64,000 nt of DNA from positions 1-64,000 of the forward strand of contig NZ_JAAMQU010000015.1 in the NCBI RefSeq assembly GCF_013522925.1. Reading direction: 5' to 3'. This DNA comes from Pseudomonas japonica. Lineage in GTDB: Bacteria; Pseudomonadota; Gammaproteobacteria; Pseudomonadales; Pseudomonadaceae. A program made the position numbers and the translations under genes. Position 1 is the first letter of the stretch. Each line of letters starts with the position of its first letter. Positions 1 through 9,456 of the stretch are shown piece after piece. Below the pieces are notes generated by a model. The model was not told the origin of the DNA and did no database searches. It saw only the letters and a list, made by a program, of their open reading frames with translations.

Positions 1-102
1 AGCATTGGAACCACCTGATCCCATCCCGAACTCAGCAGTGAAACGATGCATCGCCGATGGTAGTGTGGGGTTTCCCCATGTGAGAGTAGGTCATCGTCAA
101 GA
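1..102 (+). rRNA. rrf: 5S ribosomal RNA, 3' part
   Basis: The first hundred bases match the Pseudomonas 5S rRNA from just inside its 5' end, including the conserved blocks CCACCTGATCCCATCCCGAA and GAGAGTAGG and the closing strand ATCGTCAAG. The first bases of the gene lie before the window. This is the last gene of an rRNA operon. The exact 3' end (around 100-103) is estimated from pairing of the terminal helix. Confidence 0.95.
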
Positions 103-113
103 TTCAAACCCAG

Positions 114-150
114 AACCCCTGATCGCCCTGCGATCGGGGGTTTTGTCTTT
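114..150 (+). terminator. rho-independent terminator of the rRNA operon
   Basis: AACCCCTGATCG pairs with CGATCGGGGGTT across a short loop (one G-T wobble) and is followed by TTTTGTCTTTTCT. It lies just after the 5S gene and ends the rRNA transcript. Confidence 0.9.
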
Positions 151-254
151 TCTGTACCCCTAAAACCCCACAGCCCCGCGGCATCACACGCCTTGCGACC
201 CAAAGTCAGTAGTGGCATCGTCTCCCTCCAATTCTTTGTCTCCGGGACGGCGGA

Positions 255-3200
255 ATGTCAGCAACCGAAGCCATTACACCAGGGTTCATGGTCATCCATG
301 GCAACCGCCCCGATGACTTGCGCAGCCTGGTAGTGGAGTGGATGCGGCGTTACCCGCTGCGGCCCTTGCAGAACGAAGTTGCCCTGGTACAAAGCAACGG
401 TATCGCCCAGTGGCTGAAGATGGCCCTTGCCCAGGATCCGGAGAACGGCGGCTGTGGCATTGCCGCTGCGATCGATGTGCAATTGCCCGGCAGCTTCATG
501 TGGCAGCTGTACCGTGCCGTACTGGGAAGGGACCTGATTCCTGAAGTGTCGCCCTTGGACAAAGTGCCGCTTACCTGGCGGCTCATGCGTTTATTACCCT
601 GCCTCGTGCTCAAGCCCTCATTCGAGCCACTGGCGCGTTTTCTCGGCGACGACACGGACATGCGAAAGCGTTACCAGCTCGCTCAACGTCTGGCAGACCT
701 GTATGACCAGTATCAGGTGTACCGGGCAGACTGGCTGGAAGATTGGGGCAACGGCGCGTTTCAGCTTCGCTCGGCAAGAGGGGAGGCGAAGCCGCTGGCC
801 GAGGCCAACAGATGGCAGGCTGCGTTATGGCAAGCGTTGCTCGAGGACGTAGGCCAGGAAGGTATGGCCCAAAGCCGGGCAGGCGTGCATCAGCGCTACA
901 TGGAAGTTATCACCACAGCGCAAACCCCACCGGCTGATTTGCCAGAACGGGTCATCGTCTTCGGCATATCGTCCCTGCCTGCCCAGATACTCCATGCGCT
1001 TGCCGGGCTCTCACGCTTCACCCAGGTGCTGTTGTGTGTGCATAACCCGTGTCGCCACCATTGGGCCGACATCGTCGCCGACAAAGACCTGCTCCGCCGT
1101 GAATACCGGCGCCAGCAACGCAAGTCAGGTATGCCGCTTCAAGTAGAAGCGCAAGACCTTCACCAGCATGCGCACCCTTTGCTGGCCGCCTGGGGTAAAC
1201 AAGGGCGCGACTACATCAGCCTGCTCGATGAATTCGACCAGCCGGACAGCTACCGTGGCGCATTCAGCGACGGCAAGATCGACCTCTATAGCGAGAGTGA
1301 CACCCCCACCCTCCTGAGCCAACTGCAGAACGACATACTGGAGCTACGGCCCCTGCGGGAAACCCGCGAGCTATGGCCTGCGGTTAACCCGGCAACAGAT
1401 GACTCCATTCGTTTTCACCTGGCGCACAGCCCCCAGCGTGAAGTGGAAGTGCTGCACGATCAATTGCTACAGCGTTTTTCCGCCAACCCGGATCTGAACC
1501 CCCGGGACGTAATTGTGATGGTGCCGGATATCAATGCCTATGCCCCGCACATACGGGCAGTATTTGGCCAGGTGCCGCGGGACGACCGTCGTCACATACC
1601 CTTTACCCTCAATGACCAGGGCCAGCGCGGCCGTGAGCCCTTGTTGATTGCGTTGGAGCATTTGCTGCACTTGCCGGATAGCCGCTTCGCGGTCGGTGAA
1701 GTGCTGGACCTTCTCGACGTGCCAGCGCTACGGGCGCGGTTTGGCATACCCGAGCAATCCCTGGCAATTCTCCATGGCTGGATCGAGGGTGCAGGCATTC
1801 GCTGGGGGCTAGATGCACGGCAGCGCACGGCACTGGGGCTGCCCGAAGGGATCGAGCAGAACAGTTGGAGGTTTGGCCTGCGCCGCATGCTGTTGGGCTA
1901 CGCGGTAGGCGGCGAAGCCGGCTTCGACGGGATAGAGCCATACGATGAAGTCGGTGGGCTGGATGCTGCTCTGGTTGGCCCGCTGTATGCGTTGGTCGAT
2001 CGTCTTGACCATTGGTATCAAACCCTGGCTTCGCCCGCCGCCCCACAGGAGTGGGGTGAGCGCTTGCAGCAGCTGTTGGTGGACTTCTTCCTGCCGGAAG
2101 ACGAACACGCCGAGTACCTCCTCATTCAATTGGATGAGCTGCGGGACCAGTGGCTGCAAGCTTGCGAACATGTGCAGCTGCAGGACGCCCTGCCGCTTAC
2201 GGTCGTGCGTGAAGCCTGGTTGGTCGGGCTGGATCAGGGGAGCTTGAACCAACGCTTCCTGGCGGGCTCGGTGAATTTCTGTACCTTGATGCCCATGCGC
2301 GCCATTCCCTTCGATGTAGTGTGCCTGCTGGGCATGAATGACGGCGACTATCCCCGCGCGCAGCCGCCCCTGGATTTCGACCTCATGGCTGCGGACTACC
2401 GCCCAGGCGACCGCTCGCGACGGGAAGACGACCGCTATCTGCTATTGGAGGCTTTGTTGTCTGCGCGCCACCAGCTGTACATCAGCTGGGTGGGCCGTAG
2501 CATTCGCGACAATACCGAGCGGCCGCCGTCGGTACTGATCGGCCAACTACGTGACCACCTCGCCAGCGGCTGGCGGCTCGAAGGGGAGGAGAGCGACAGC
2601 ACCGAGCTGCTCCATGGGCTCACCCTGGAGCACCCGCTCCAGCCTTTCAGCGCACGGTATTTCGAGGCCGGCCACGAAGGGCTTTTCAGTTATGCGCATG
2701 AGTGGCAGCGGGTGCATGAGCCCGTGCAAGCCCAGAGCGTGGAACAACCGCTTCCGGCGTACACGCTGGATGCGCCCATCGCGCCTGATGTGCTTGCCAA
2801 TTTCCTTCGTAACCCTGTGAAGCATTTCTACACGCAGCGGCTGAAGATCTACTTCGAAGAGCTACAAGGCGCGCTGGATGAAGCCGAACCCTTCACCCTC
2901 GACGGCTTGCAGCATTATGGGCTGAGCCGGCACCTGCTCGATGCCGCTGTGCTCGCCGGCGATAGCGAGCTGAACACAGTGTTACAAGCCCACGCCCAAC
3001 GCTTGCAGGCTGCGGGCCGGCTGCCTATGGCGGGGTTTGGCGAACTGCTGCAGGCCGAATTGATTGCGCCGTTGCCCGACCTGATCACACGTTACCAGGG
3101 CTTGCTGGTGCGCTGGCCACAACGGCTGGACAGCGCCCTGCCGCTTCACTTCGAAGCGCAGGGCATAGCAGTCGAAGGCTGGCTGGGCGGCGTGCACGAA

Positions 3201-3713
3201 GGCAGCGATGGGTCATTGCTCAGCGTTACCTTGGTGGCCAACGCCATCAACACGCGCAGCGGCCGCAAATGGCCGCGCCTGATCGAAACCTGGGTGCAGC
3301 ACCTCATCGCTTGTGCTGAAGGCCTGCCGCTACACAGCGCCGTGGTGGCGACTGACACTACCCTGATGTTGCCGCCACTGGAGCAGTCCGTCGCCAGCGG
3401 GCACTTGGCTGGCCTCCTACAAGGCTGGCACCTGGGCATGGCGCAGCCCCTACCTGTCGCTGCCCGTACCGCCTTTGCCTTCCTCGACGCCAAGGACCGT
3501 GACGCTGGAATAAAAGCCGCTCAGCTGGCCTATGACGGCAGTGATTTCGGTGCCGCCGGCGAGCGCACCCGCGACATGGCCCTGGCGCGCCAATACCCGG
3601 ACTTCAACGCCCTGACTCAGGACGAAACCTTCGAAGGCTGGGTAGAAACGTTGTACCAACCCCTGCATGCCGCCCCCTGGGCAGACCTTTCCGCTCAGGA
3701 GAACACCCGATGA
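255..3713 (+). CDS. recC: RecC, exodeoxyribonuclease V subunit gamma
   Basis: RecC is the Chi-recognition and scaffold subunit of RecBCD, which processes double-strand ends for homologous recombination and degrades foreign linear DNA. The 1152-residue length fits the family. The N-terminus MSATEAITPGFMVIHGNRPD and the following PLQNEVALVQSNGIAQWLK block are typical of RecC, and a helicase-like but catalytically inactive fold is expected. It is first in recC-recB-recD; its TGA overlaps the recB ATG by four bases, so translation is coupled. No convincing Shine-Dalgarno sequence is visible before the ATG, but the conserved N-terminus supports this start. Confidence 0.95.
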   Translation: MSATEAITPGFMVIHGNRPDDLRSLVVEWMRRYPLRPLQNEVALVQSNGIAQWLKMALAQDPENGGCGIAAAIDVQLPGSFMWQLYRAVLGRDLIPEVSPLDKVPLTWRLMRLLPCLVLKPSFEPLARFLGDDTDMRKRYQLAQRLADLYDQYQVYRADWLEDWGNGAFQLRSARGEAKPLAEANRWQAALWQALLEDVGQEGMAQSRAGVHQRYMEVITTAQTPPADLPERVIVFGISSLPAQILHALAGLSRFTQVLLCVHNPCRHHWADIVADKDLLRREYRRQQRKSGMPLQVEAQDLHQHAHPLLAAWGKQGRDYISLLDEFDQPDSYRGAFSDGKIDLYSESDTPTLLSQLQNDILELRPLRETRELWPAVNPATDDSIRFHLAHSPQREVEVLHDQLLQRFSANPDLNPRDVIVMVPDINAYAPHIRAVFGQVPRDDRRHIPFTLNDQGQRGREPLLIALEHLLHLPDSRFAVGEVLDLLDVPALRARFGIPEQSLAILHGWIEGAGIRWGLDARQRTALGLPEGIEQNSWRFGLRRMLLGYAVGGEAGFDGIEPYDEVGGLDAALVGPLYALVDRLDHWYQTLASPAAPQEWGERLQQLLVDFFLPEDEHAEYLLIQLDELRDQWLQACEHVQLQDALPLTVVREAWLVGLDQGSLNQRFLAGSVNFCTLMPMRAIPFDVVCLLGMNDGDYPRAQPPLDFDLMAADYRPGDRSRREDDRYLLLEALLSARHQLYISWVGRSIRDNTERPPSVLIGQLRDHLASGWRLEGEESDSTELLHGLTLEHPLQPFSARYFEAGHEGLFSYAHEWQRVHEPVQAQSVEQPLPAYTLDAPIAPDVLANFLRNPVKHFYTQRLKIYFEELQGALDEAEPFTLDGLQHYGLSRHLLDAAVLAGDSELNTVLQAHAQRLQAAGRLPMAGFGELLQAELIAPLPDLITRYQGLLVRWPQRLDSALPLHFEAQGIAVEGWLGGVHEGSDGSLLSVTLVANAINTRSGRKWPRLIETWVQHLIACAEGLPLHSAVVATDTTLMLPPLEQSVASGHLAGLLQGWHLGMAQPLPVAARTAFAFLDAKDRDAGIKAAQLAYDGSDFGAAGERTRDMALARQYPDFNALTQDETFEGWVETLYQPLHAAPWADLSAQENTR

Positions 3714-6700
3714 CGCGCCCCCTGGCATTGACCTTTCCCCTGCGCGGCAGCCAGCTGATCGAAGCCAGTGCCGGCACCGGGAAAACCTTTACCATCTCGG
3801 CGCTGTATCTACGCCTGGTGCTCAACCATGGGGGCGAGGCCTGCGGGTTCGGGCGGGAGCTATTGCCGCCGCAAATCCTGGTAGTGACGTTCACCGATGC
3901 CGCCACCAAGGAACTGCGTGACCGTATCCGCACCCGTTTGGCGCAAGCGGCGCAGTTCTTTCGGGATGAAATCCCGGCCCCGGACGACTTGGTGCGGCAG
4001 TTGCGAGAAGACTACCCCGACAGCCAATGGCCGGTCTGTGCAAGCAAGCTTGACGCCGCGGCGCAATGGATGGACGAAGCCGCGGTGTCCACTATCCATG
4101 GCTGGTGTCAGCGCATGTTGCGCGAGCACGCCTTTGACAGCGGCAGCCTGTTCACCCAAAGCCTGGAAACCGACCACAGCGAGCTGTTGGGCGAAGTGGT
4201 GCGCGACTACTGGCGGCAATACTGCTACGGAATGGTCGGCGACACCCTCACCTGGGTACGCGAACACTGGAAGTCCCCCGCGAGCCTGCTGGCGCGCGTG
4301 CGTGCGTTGCTGAGCGGCGCGCAGCCATTGGACGAAGCCGCGCACCCGGGCCATCACATCGAGAGCGGCTTGCAGCGCCGGCTGGAAGAGCTGTCTCGCA
4401 TCAAGCAGCCGTGGGCGGAATGGGTGGAGCAGGTGCGGGCCCTGCTGCTGCAAGGCATTGCCGATAAAGCCGTGGACGCGCGCAAGCTTCAGCCGCGCTA
4501 TTTCGAGCCTTGGCTGCAAGGGCTGGCAGACTGGCATGCCGATCCGAACCTCCACACGCTGGACATCGGCAAGGGCTTCGAACGTCTTACACCGGAAGGC
4601 ATCGCCGAGGCGTGGAAAACCGACCCGCCCAATCATGAAGCCTTCGAAGCGATGCTCACCCTGCGTGATCGCCTCAAAGGCTTGCCGGACCCAGGCGCGG
4701 ACGCGCTCCAGCATGCGGCGGCGTGGATTGCGCATCGCTTCGAACACGAGAAGCGTCGCCGCGCCGAAATGGGTTTCGACGACATGCTGCTTCGCCTGAA
4801 CGCCGCATTGCGCGGCAGCGCCGGCGAAGCGTTGGCCGAAGTGATCCGCACGCAGTTCCCGGTGGCCTTGATCGACGAGTTTCAAGACACAGACCCGATC
4901 CAATACACCATCTTCGAGCGCATCTATCAGATCGCCGATAACCGCGCAGACCTTGGCATCTTCCTTATCGGCGACCCCAAGCAGGCGATTTATGCGTTCC
5001 GCGGCGCCGATATCCACACGTACCTGCGCGCTCGCCGGGCCAGTGCCGGGCGCCTGCACAGCCTGGGTACCAATTTCCGCTCCAGCCACGCCATGGTGAC
5101 AGCGGTCAACCGTGTGTTCGAGCAGGCCGAGGCGCGCGAGCAGGGGCGTGGCGCGTTCCTGTTCCGCGAAGCAGATGACAACCCGGTACCGTTCCTGTCG
5201 GTGGAGGCGCAGGGGCGCAAGCAGGAATGGGTAGTACAGGGCGAGCCCAAGCCTGCATTGACGCTCTGGGCGCTCGATAGCGAGAAGCCCGTGGCCAACG
5301 GTGTCTACCGCGATCAACTGGCGCCGGCCTGCGCGAGCGAAATCGTGCGCCTGTTGGAACTGGGGAAGCGCGGGCTGTGTGGCTTCCAAGCCGGGGACGG
5401 CACACTCAGCCCGCTCGCACCTGCCGACATCGCGATCCTGGTGCGCGACGGTGGCGAGGCGCGGGCGATACGCGCGCAACTACGGGCGCGAGGCGTGCGC
5501 AGCGTTTACCTGTCGGACAAGGAGTCGGTGTTCCACAGCCAGGAAGCACTGGATGTGCTCGCCTGGTTGCGCGCCTGCGCCGAGCCGGACGCCGACCGTT
5601 TGCTGCGCGCCGCGCTGGCCAGCGTTACTCTGGCCCGCCCTTTGTCCGAACTGGAGGCGTTGAACCGCAACGAACTGGCTTGGGAAGCGCGGGTGATGCA
5701 ATTCCGCGAATATCGCGTGCTCTGGCGCACCCAGGGTGTACTAAGCATGCTGCGCCGCCTGCTGCACGATTTCGACATGCCCCAGACCCTCACTGCCCGA
5801 GCGGATGGGGAGCGCATACTCACCAACCTCTTGCACCTCACCGAGTTGCTGCAGCAAGCCTCCACCGAGCTGGACGGCGAACAAGCGCTGATTCGGCACT
5901 TGGCGGAACGGCTGACCAGCACCCACGACGGTGGCGACGAGCAAGTGGTGCGCCTGGAAAGCGACGAGCAACTGGTGAAGGTGGTGACCATTCACAAGTC
6001 CAAGGGGCTTGAGTATCCACTGGTATTCCTGCCCTTCGTCTGCAGCGCCCGCCCCATCGATGGCAGCCGGCTGCCGGTGAGCTGGCACACCCCCGAGGGT
6101 GAAGTGTGCGTGTCCATGGCACCCGACGATGCCGCCATCGCTGCCGCCGATGACGAGCGCTTGGGCGAGGACCTGCGCCTGCTCTACGTTGCGCTCACGC
6201 GGGCCCAATACGCGTGCTGGCTGGGCGTTGCCGACCTCAAGCGTGGCCGCGAAAGCCGCTCGGCGCTGCACCGTTCGGCGCTGGGCTACTTGCTGGGGGG
6301 CGGCCAGCCCTTGGCGGAATCCCCTGCGCTCGGCGATTGGCTCGCCACCGTGCAAGGCGGCTTGCCCGCTTTAGCGGTATGCCCGGTGCCGGAAGCGACC
6401 GGCGAGATCTATGTGCCGCCGCGCAGTGAGCGCCAGTCGCGGCCGGCCCTTACCCCCGCGCGGCGTGCGGCGGAACACTGGTGGATCGCGTCCTACAGCG
6501 CCTTGCGTATCGCCGAAAACGTCGATGGCGGCCTGGCCCCCGACAGCCTGCGCGCGCAAAACCTGCTGGACGATGAGCCCCTCGGCAATGCCACCTCCCT
6601 GGGGCCTGCCCAGGGCCCGATCCACCAGTTCCCGCGGGGCCCTCACCCTGGCACCTTCCTTCACGGGCTATTGGAGTGGGCGGCACGCGAAGGCTTTGCC

Positions 6701-7393
6701 GCGCTTGCCCAGCGGCCCGCCCTGATGCGCGATACCTTGGCCCGGCGTTGCGCCACCCGCGGCTGGAGCGGCTGGATACCCACCCTTGAGCAATGGCTGG
6801 GCGGCATGCTGCAGGCGCCGCTGCCATTGGGCGATGGGCAGGAGGCTTGCCTGGCCGAGCTGGCCACGTATCGCTACGAAATGGAGTTTTGGTTCGCCAG
6901 TAGCGAGGTGGACGTTCATCGCCTCGACACCCTGGTTCGCCAGCACACCCATCACGGGGCGGCGCGCGCCGCGGCAGAGGGCGGGCGGCTCAACGGCCTG
7001 TTCAAGGGCTTCATCGACCTGTGCTTCGAACACAACGGGCGCTATTACGTGGCCGATTACAAATCCAACTGGCTCGGCCCGGACGACTCCAGTTACTCGC
7101 CGCTGGCCATGGAGGCCGCGATCCTCGAGCACCGTTACGACCTGCAATATGTGCTGTACCTGCTGGCGCTTCACAGGCAACTGAAGGCTCGCCTGCCGGG
7201 CTACGACTACGACCAGCACATAGGAGGCGCCTTGTTCATATTCCTGCGCGGTTTGAGCGCCCCTACGCGAGGCGTGTATTTCAGCCGCCCACCCCGGGCG
7301 CTTATCGAGCAGCTCGACCTGCTGTTCCAGGGCCGCCTGGAAGACGCCGGCCCGGGCGAGCAGGCCGATTTGTTCCTGGGGGCTTCGGTATGA
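3710..7393 (+). CDS. recB: RecB, exodeoxyribonuclease V subunit beta (helicase-nuclease)
   Basis: RecB is the 3'-5' SF1 helicase and the only nuclease of RecBCD. The 1227-residue protein has Walker A ASAGTGKT at residues 19-26, the helicase motif LIDEFQDTDPIQY, motif GDPKQAIYAFRGAD, motif TIHKSKGLEYPLVFLP, and a C-terminal RecB nuclease domain with FIDLCFEHNGRYYVADYKSN, which carries the catalytic Asp...Asp-x-Lys. The start overlaps the recC stop (ATGA) and the stop overlaps the recD start (ATGA). All catalytic motifs look intact. Confidence 0.96.
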   Translation: MTRPLALTFPLRGSQLIEASAGTGKTFTISALYLRLVLNHGGEACGFGRELLPPQILVVTFTDAATKELRDRIRTRLAQAAQFFRDEIPAPDDLVRQLREDYPDSQWPVCASKLDAAAQWMDEAAVSTIHGWCQRMLREHAFDSGSLFTQSLETDHSELLGEVVRDYWRQYCYGMVGDTLTWVREHWKSPASLLARVRALLSGAQPLDEAAHPGHHIESGLQRRLEELSRIKQPWAEWVEQVRALLLQGIADKAVDARKLQPRYFEPWLQGLADWHADPNLHTLDIGKGFERLTPEGIAEAWKTDPPNHEAFEAMLTLRDRLKGLPDPGADALQHAAAWIAHRFEHEKRRRAEMGFDDMLLRLNAALRGSAGEALAEVIRTQFPVALIDEFQDTDPIQYTIFERIYQIADNRADLGIFLIGDPKQAIYAFRGADIHTYLRARRASAGRLHSLGTNFRSSHAMVTAVNRVFEQAEAREQGRGAFLFREADDNPVPFLSVEAQGRKQEWVVQGEPKPALTLWALDSEKPVANGVYRDQLAPACASEIVRLLELGKRGLCGFQAGDGTLSPLAPADIAILVRDGGEARAIRAQLRARGVRSVYLSDKESVFHSQEALDVLAWLRACAEPDADRLLRAALASVTLARPLSELEALNRNELAWEARVMQFREYRVLWRTQGVLSMLRRLLHDFDMPQTLTARADGERILTNLLHLTELLQQASTELDGEQALIRHLAERLTSTHDGGDEQVVRLESDEQLVKVVTIHKSKGLEYPLVFLPFVCSARPIDGSRLPVSWHTPEGEVCVSMAPDDAAIAAADDERLGEDLRLLYVALTRAQYACWLGVADLKRGRESRSALHRSALGYLLGGGQPLAESPALGDWLATVQGGLPALAVCPVPEATGEIYVPPRSERQSRPALTPARRAAEHWWIASYSALRIAENVDGGLAPDSLRAQNLLDDEPLGNATSLGPAQGPIHQFPRGPHPGTFLHGLLEWAAREGFAALAQRPALMRDTLARRCATRGWSGWIPTLEQWLGGMLQAPLPLGDGQEACLAELATYRYEMEFWFASSEVDVHRLDTLVRQHTHHGAARAAAEGGRLNGLFKGFIDLCFEHNGRYYVADYKSNWLGPDDSSYSPLAMEAAILEHRYDLQYVLYLLALHRQLKARLPGYDYDQHIGGALFIFLRGLSAPTRGVYFSRPPRALIEQLDLLFQGRLEDAGPGEQADLFLGASV

Positions 7394-9456
7394 GTGACCT
7401 CACGCTTGAACAGAAAGAAACCACTTCACCGCTGGCATCCATCGACGGCCTGTTTCGCTTGCTGCGGCTGTGGGTGGAGCGCGGGTGGCTGCGGCCGCTG
7501 GATGAAGCTCTGGTACGTTTCTTCGCCGAGCGGGTGAGCACGGCCGACCCGCTGGTATTGCTCGCCGCCGCGCTCACCAGCCACCAACTGGGCCATGGCC
7601 ACGTATGCCTGGACCTGGAACAAACCCTGCTGGAGCCCGATTTCGCGCTGTCCTTGCCCCCCGAGGGGGACGCCGGCCTTTCAGGTGAAGTGCTGCCCTC
7701 CCAGGTGCTCGCCACTTTGGAACTTGCCCACTGGCTACGCACTTTGAGTGCCTCCCCCCTGGTGGCGACGGGCGCCCTTGGCGCGGCGGATTGCCCCCTC
7801 GTGCTCAATGGCAGCCGCCTATACCTGCGCCGCTACTGGAATTACGAGCGGGCGGTGGATGGTGCGTTAAGGCAGCGCCTGGCGCAGCCTTCGGAGGTTC
7901 CGGCCGACCTGGGTGAGCGCCTGGATGCGCTGTTCCCTCATCAGGCGTCCATGCCGGTGGACTGGCAGAAGCTGGCCTGTGCCCTGGCCACCCGCTCGGC
8001 CCTGAGCATCATCACCGGCGGCCCGGGCACCGGTAAAACCACCACGGTGGTACGCCTGCTGGCGTTGCTGCAAGGCCCTCGGGTCGAGGCGAACCGCCCG
8101 TTGCGCATTCGCCTCGCCGCGCCTACCGGGAAGGCCGCCGCCCGCTTGACCGAATCCATTGGCCTGCAAGTGCAGGGCCTGGACGTCGCCGACGCGATCA
8201 AGGCGCTTATCCCCACCGATGTCACCACGGTGCACCGTTTGCTGGGTAGCCGGCCCGGCACGCGGCATTTTCGTCATCACCGGGGTAACCCCTTGCCGCT
8301 GGACGTGCTGGTGGTGGACGAAGCGTCAATGATCGACCTGGAAATGATGGCCAACCTGCTGGAGGCGCTGCCACCAAAGGCGCGGTTGATCCTGCTGGGC
8401 GACAAGGACCAGCTCGCGTCGGTGGAGGCTGGCGCGGTGCTGGGCGACCTGTGCCGCGACGCCGAGCAAGGCTATTACACGCCAGCCACTCAAGCCTGGC
8501 TGGAAGCGATCGCCGGGCAAAGCCTCTCCGCGGCTGGCCTGCAGGAGGGTACTGACGCCGAGCATGCCCTTGCCCAACAACTGGTGATGCTGCGTTACTC
8601 CCGGCGCTTTGGCGAAGGCAGTGGCATTGGTGAGTTGGCCCGCTGCGTCAACCAGCAGCGGCCTGAAGACGCCCGGAAGGTGTTGAACGACCGCTCGCTG
8701 GAAGACATCGCCAGTTGCCGCCTGCATGGCGAGCAGGATCAGGCACTGGAGCGCCTGTTGCTCAATGGGACGACCAAGGGCGCCGGTGCCCGCACTGGCG
8801 GCCCCCTCGGCTATCGGCACTACCTTACCCTCGTGCAGCGCAACCGCCCCGCAGCCACCGCTTCACTTGAAGACCCTGCCTGGTTGGTATGGGCGGGGGA
8901 TGTATTGCGCGCCTTCGATACGTTCCGCCTGCTATGCGCGGTGCGCAAAGGCCCCTGGGGCGTTGAGGCAGTGAACCAACGGGCAACCCGGGCGCTGTAC
9001 GCCGCCGGCCTGATCGAGAGCGACCACCATTGGTACGAAGGCCGCCCTGTGCTGATGACCCGCAATGACTACGGCCTGGGCTTGATGAACGGGGACATCG
9101 GCATTGCCTTGCGCTTGCCCGAAGCCGAAGGTTCGTCACGGCTCACGCTGCGCGTAGCCTTCCCGCGCAACGACGGGCAGGGCGGCGTTCGCTTCGTATT
9201 ACCCAGCCGCCTGACCGATGTGGAAACCGTGTACGCCATGACGGTGCACAAGTCCCAGGGCTCGGAATTCGAGCACACCGCGCTGGTGCTGCCCGATGCG
9301 CTGAACCCGGTGCTGACCAAGGAACTGATCTACACCGGGATCACCCGCGCCAGGCGCTGGTTCAGCCTGGTGGAACCGCGCCCCGGGGTGTTCGAGGAAG
9401 CGGTAAAACGCAAGGTGCGCCGGCTCAGCGGGCTTATGCTCGAGCCCGCTCGCTGA
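7390..9456 (+). CDS. recD: RecD, exodeoxyribonuclease V subunit alpha (5'-3' helicase)
   Basis: RecD is the fast 5'-3' motor of RecBCD. The 688-residue product starts MSDLTLEQKE; the ATG at 7390 overlaps the recB stop, so the much longer open frame reaching back to 7021 is not used. Walker A GGPGTGKTTT lies near residue 210, followed by LVVDEASMIDLEM, LILLGDKDQLASVEAGAVLGD and, at the C-terminus, TVHKSQGSEFEHTALVLP and TGITRAR, all SF1 helicase motifs. Its 3' end overlaps the convergent transporter gene by 23 bp, with no terminator hairpin between them. Confidence 0.95.
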   Translation: MSDLTLEQKETTSPLASIDGLFRLLRLWVERGWLRPLDEALVRFFAERVSTADPLVLLAAALTSHQLGHGHVCLDLEQTLLEPDFALSLPPEGDAGLSGEVLPSQVLATLELAHWLRTLSASPLVATGALGAADCPLVLNGSRLYLRRYWNYERAVDGALRQRLAQPSEVPADLGERLDALFPHQASMPVDWQKLACALATRSALSIITGGPGTGKTTTVVRLLALLQGPRVEANRPLRIRLAAPTGKAAARLTESIGLQVQGLDVADAIKALIPTDVTTVHRLLGSRPGTRHFRHHRGNPLPLDVLVVDEASMIDLEMMANLLEALPPKARLILLGDKDQLASVEAGAVLGDLCRDAEQGYYTPATQAWLEAIAGQSLSAAGLQEGTDAEHALAQQLVMLRYSRRFGEGSGIGELARCVNQQRPEDARKVLNDRSLEDIASCRLHGEQDQALERLLLNGTTKGAGARTGGPLGYRHYLTLVQRNRPAATASLEDPAWLVWAGDVLRAFDTFRLLCAVRKGPWGVEAVNQRATRALYAAGLIESDHHWYEGRPVLMTRNDYGLGLMNGDIGIALRLPEAEGSSRLTLRVAFPRNDGQGGVRFVLPSRLTDVETVYAMTVHKSQGSEFEHTALVLPDALNPVLTKELIYTGITRARRWFSLVEPRPGVFEEAVKRKVRRLSGLMLEPAR

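Noticed and set aside
3860..5479. 539-codon frame antisense to recB
   Set aside because: It lies wholly inside recB, whose motifs are intact, and its product resembles nothing.
7021..7389. N-terminal extension of RecD
   Set aside because: It is an out-of-frame reading of the recB 3' end; RecD starts at the ATG overlapping the recB stop.
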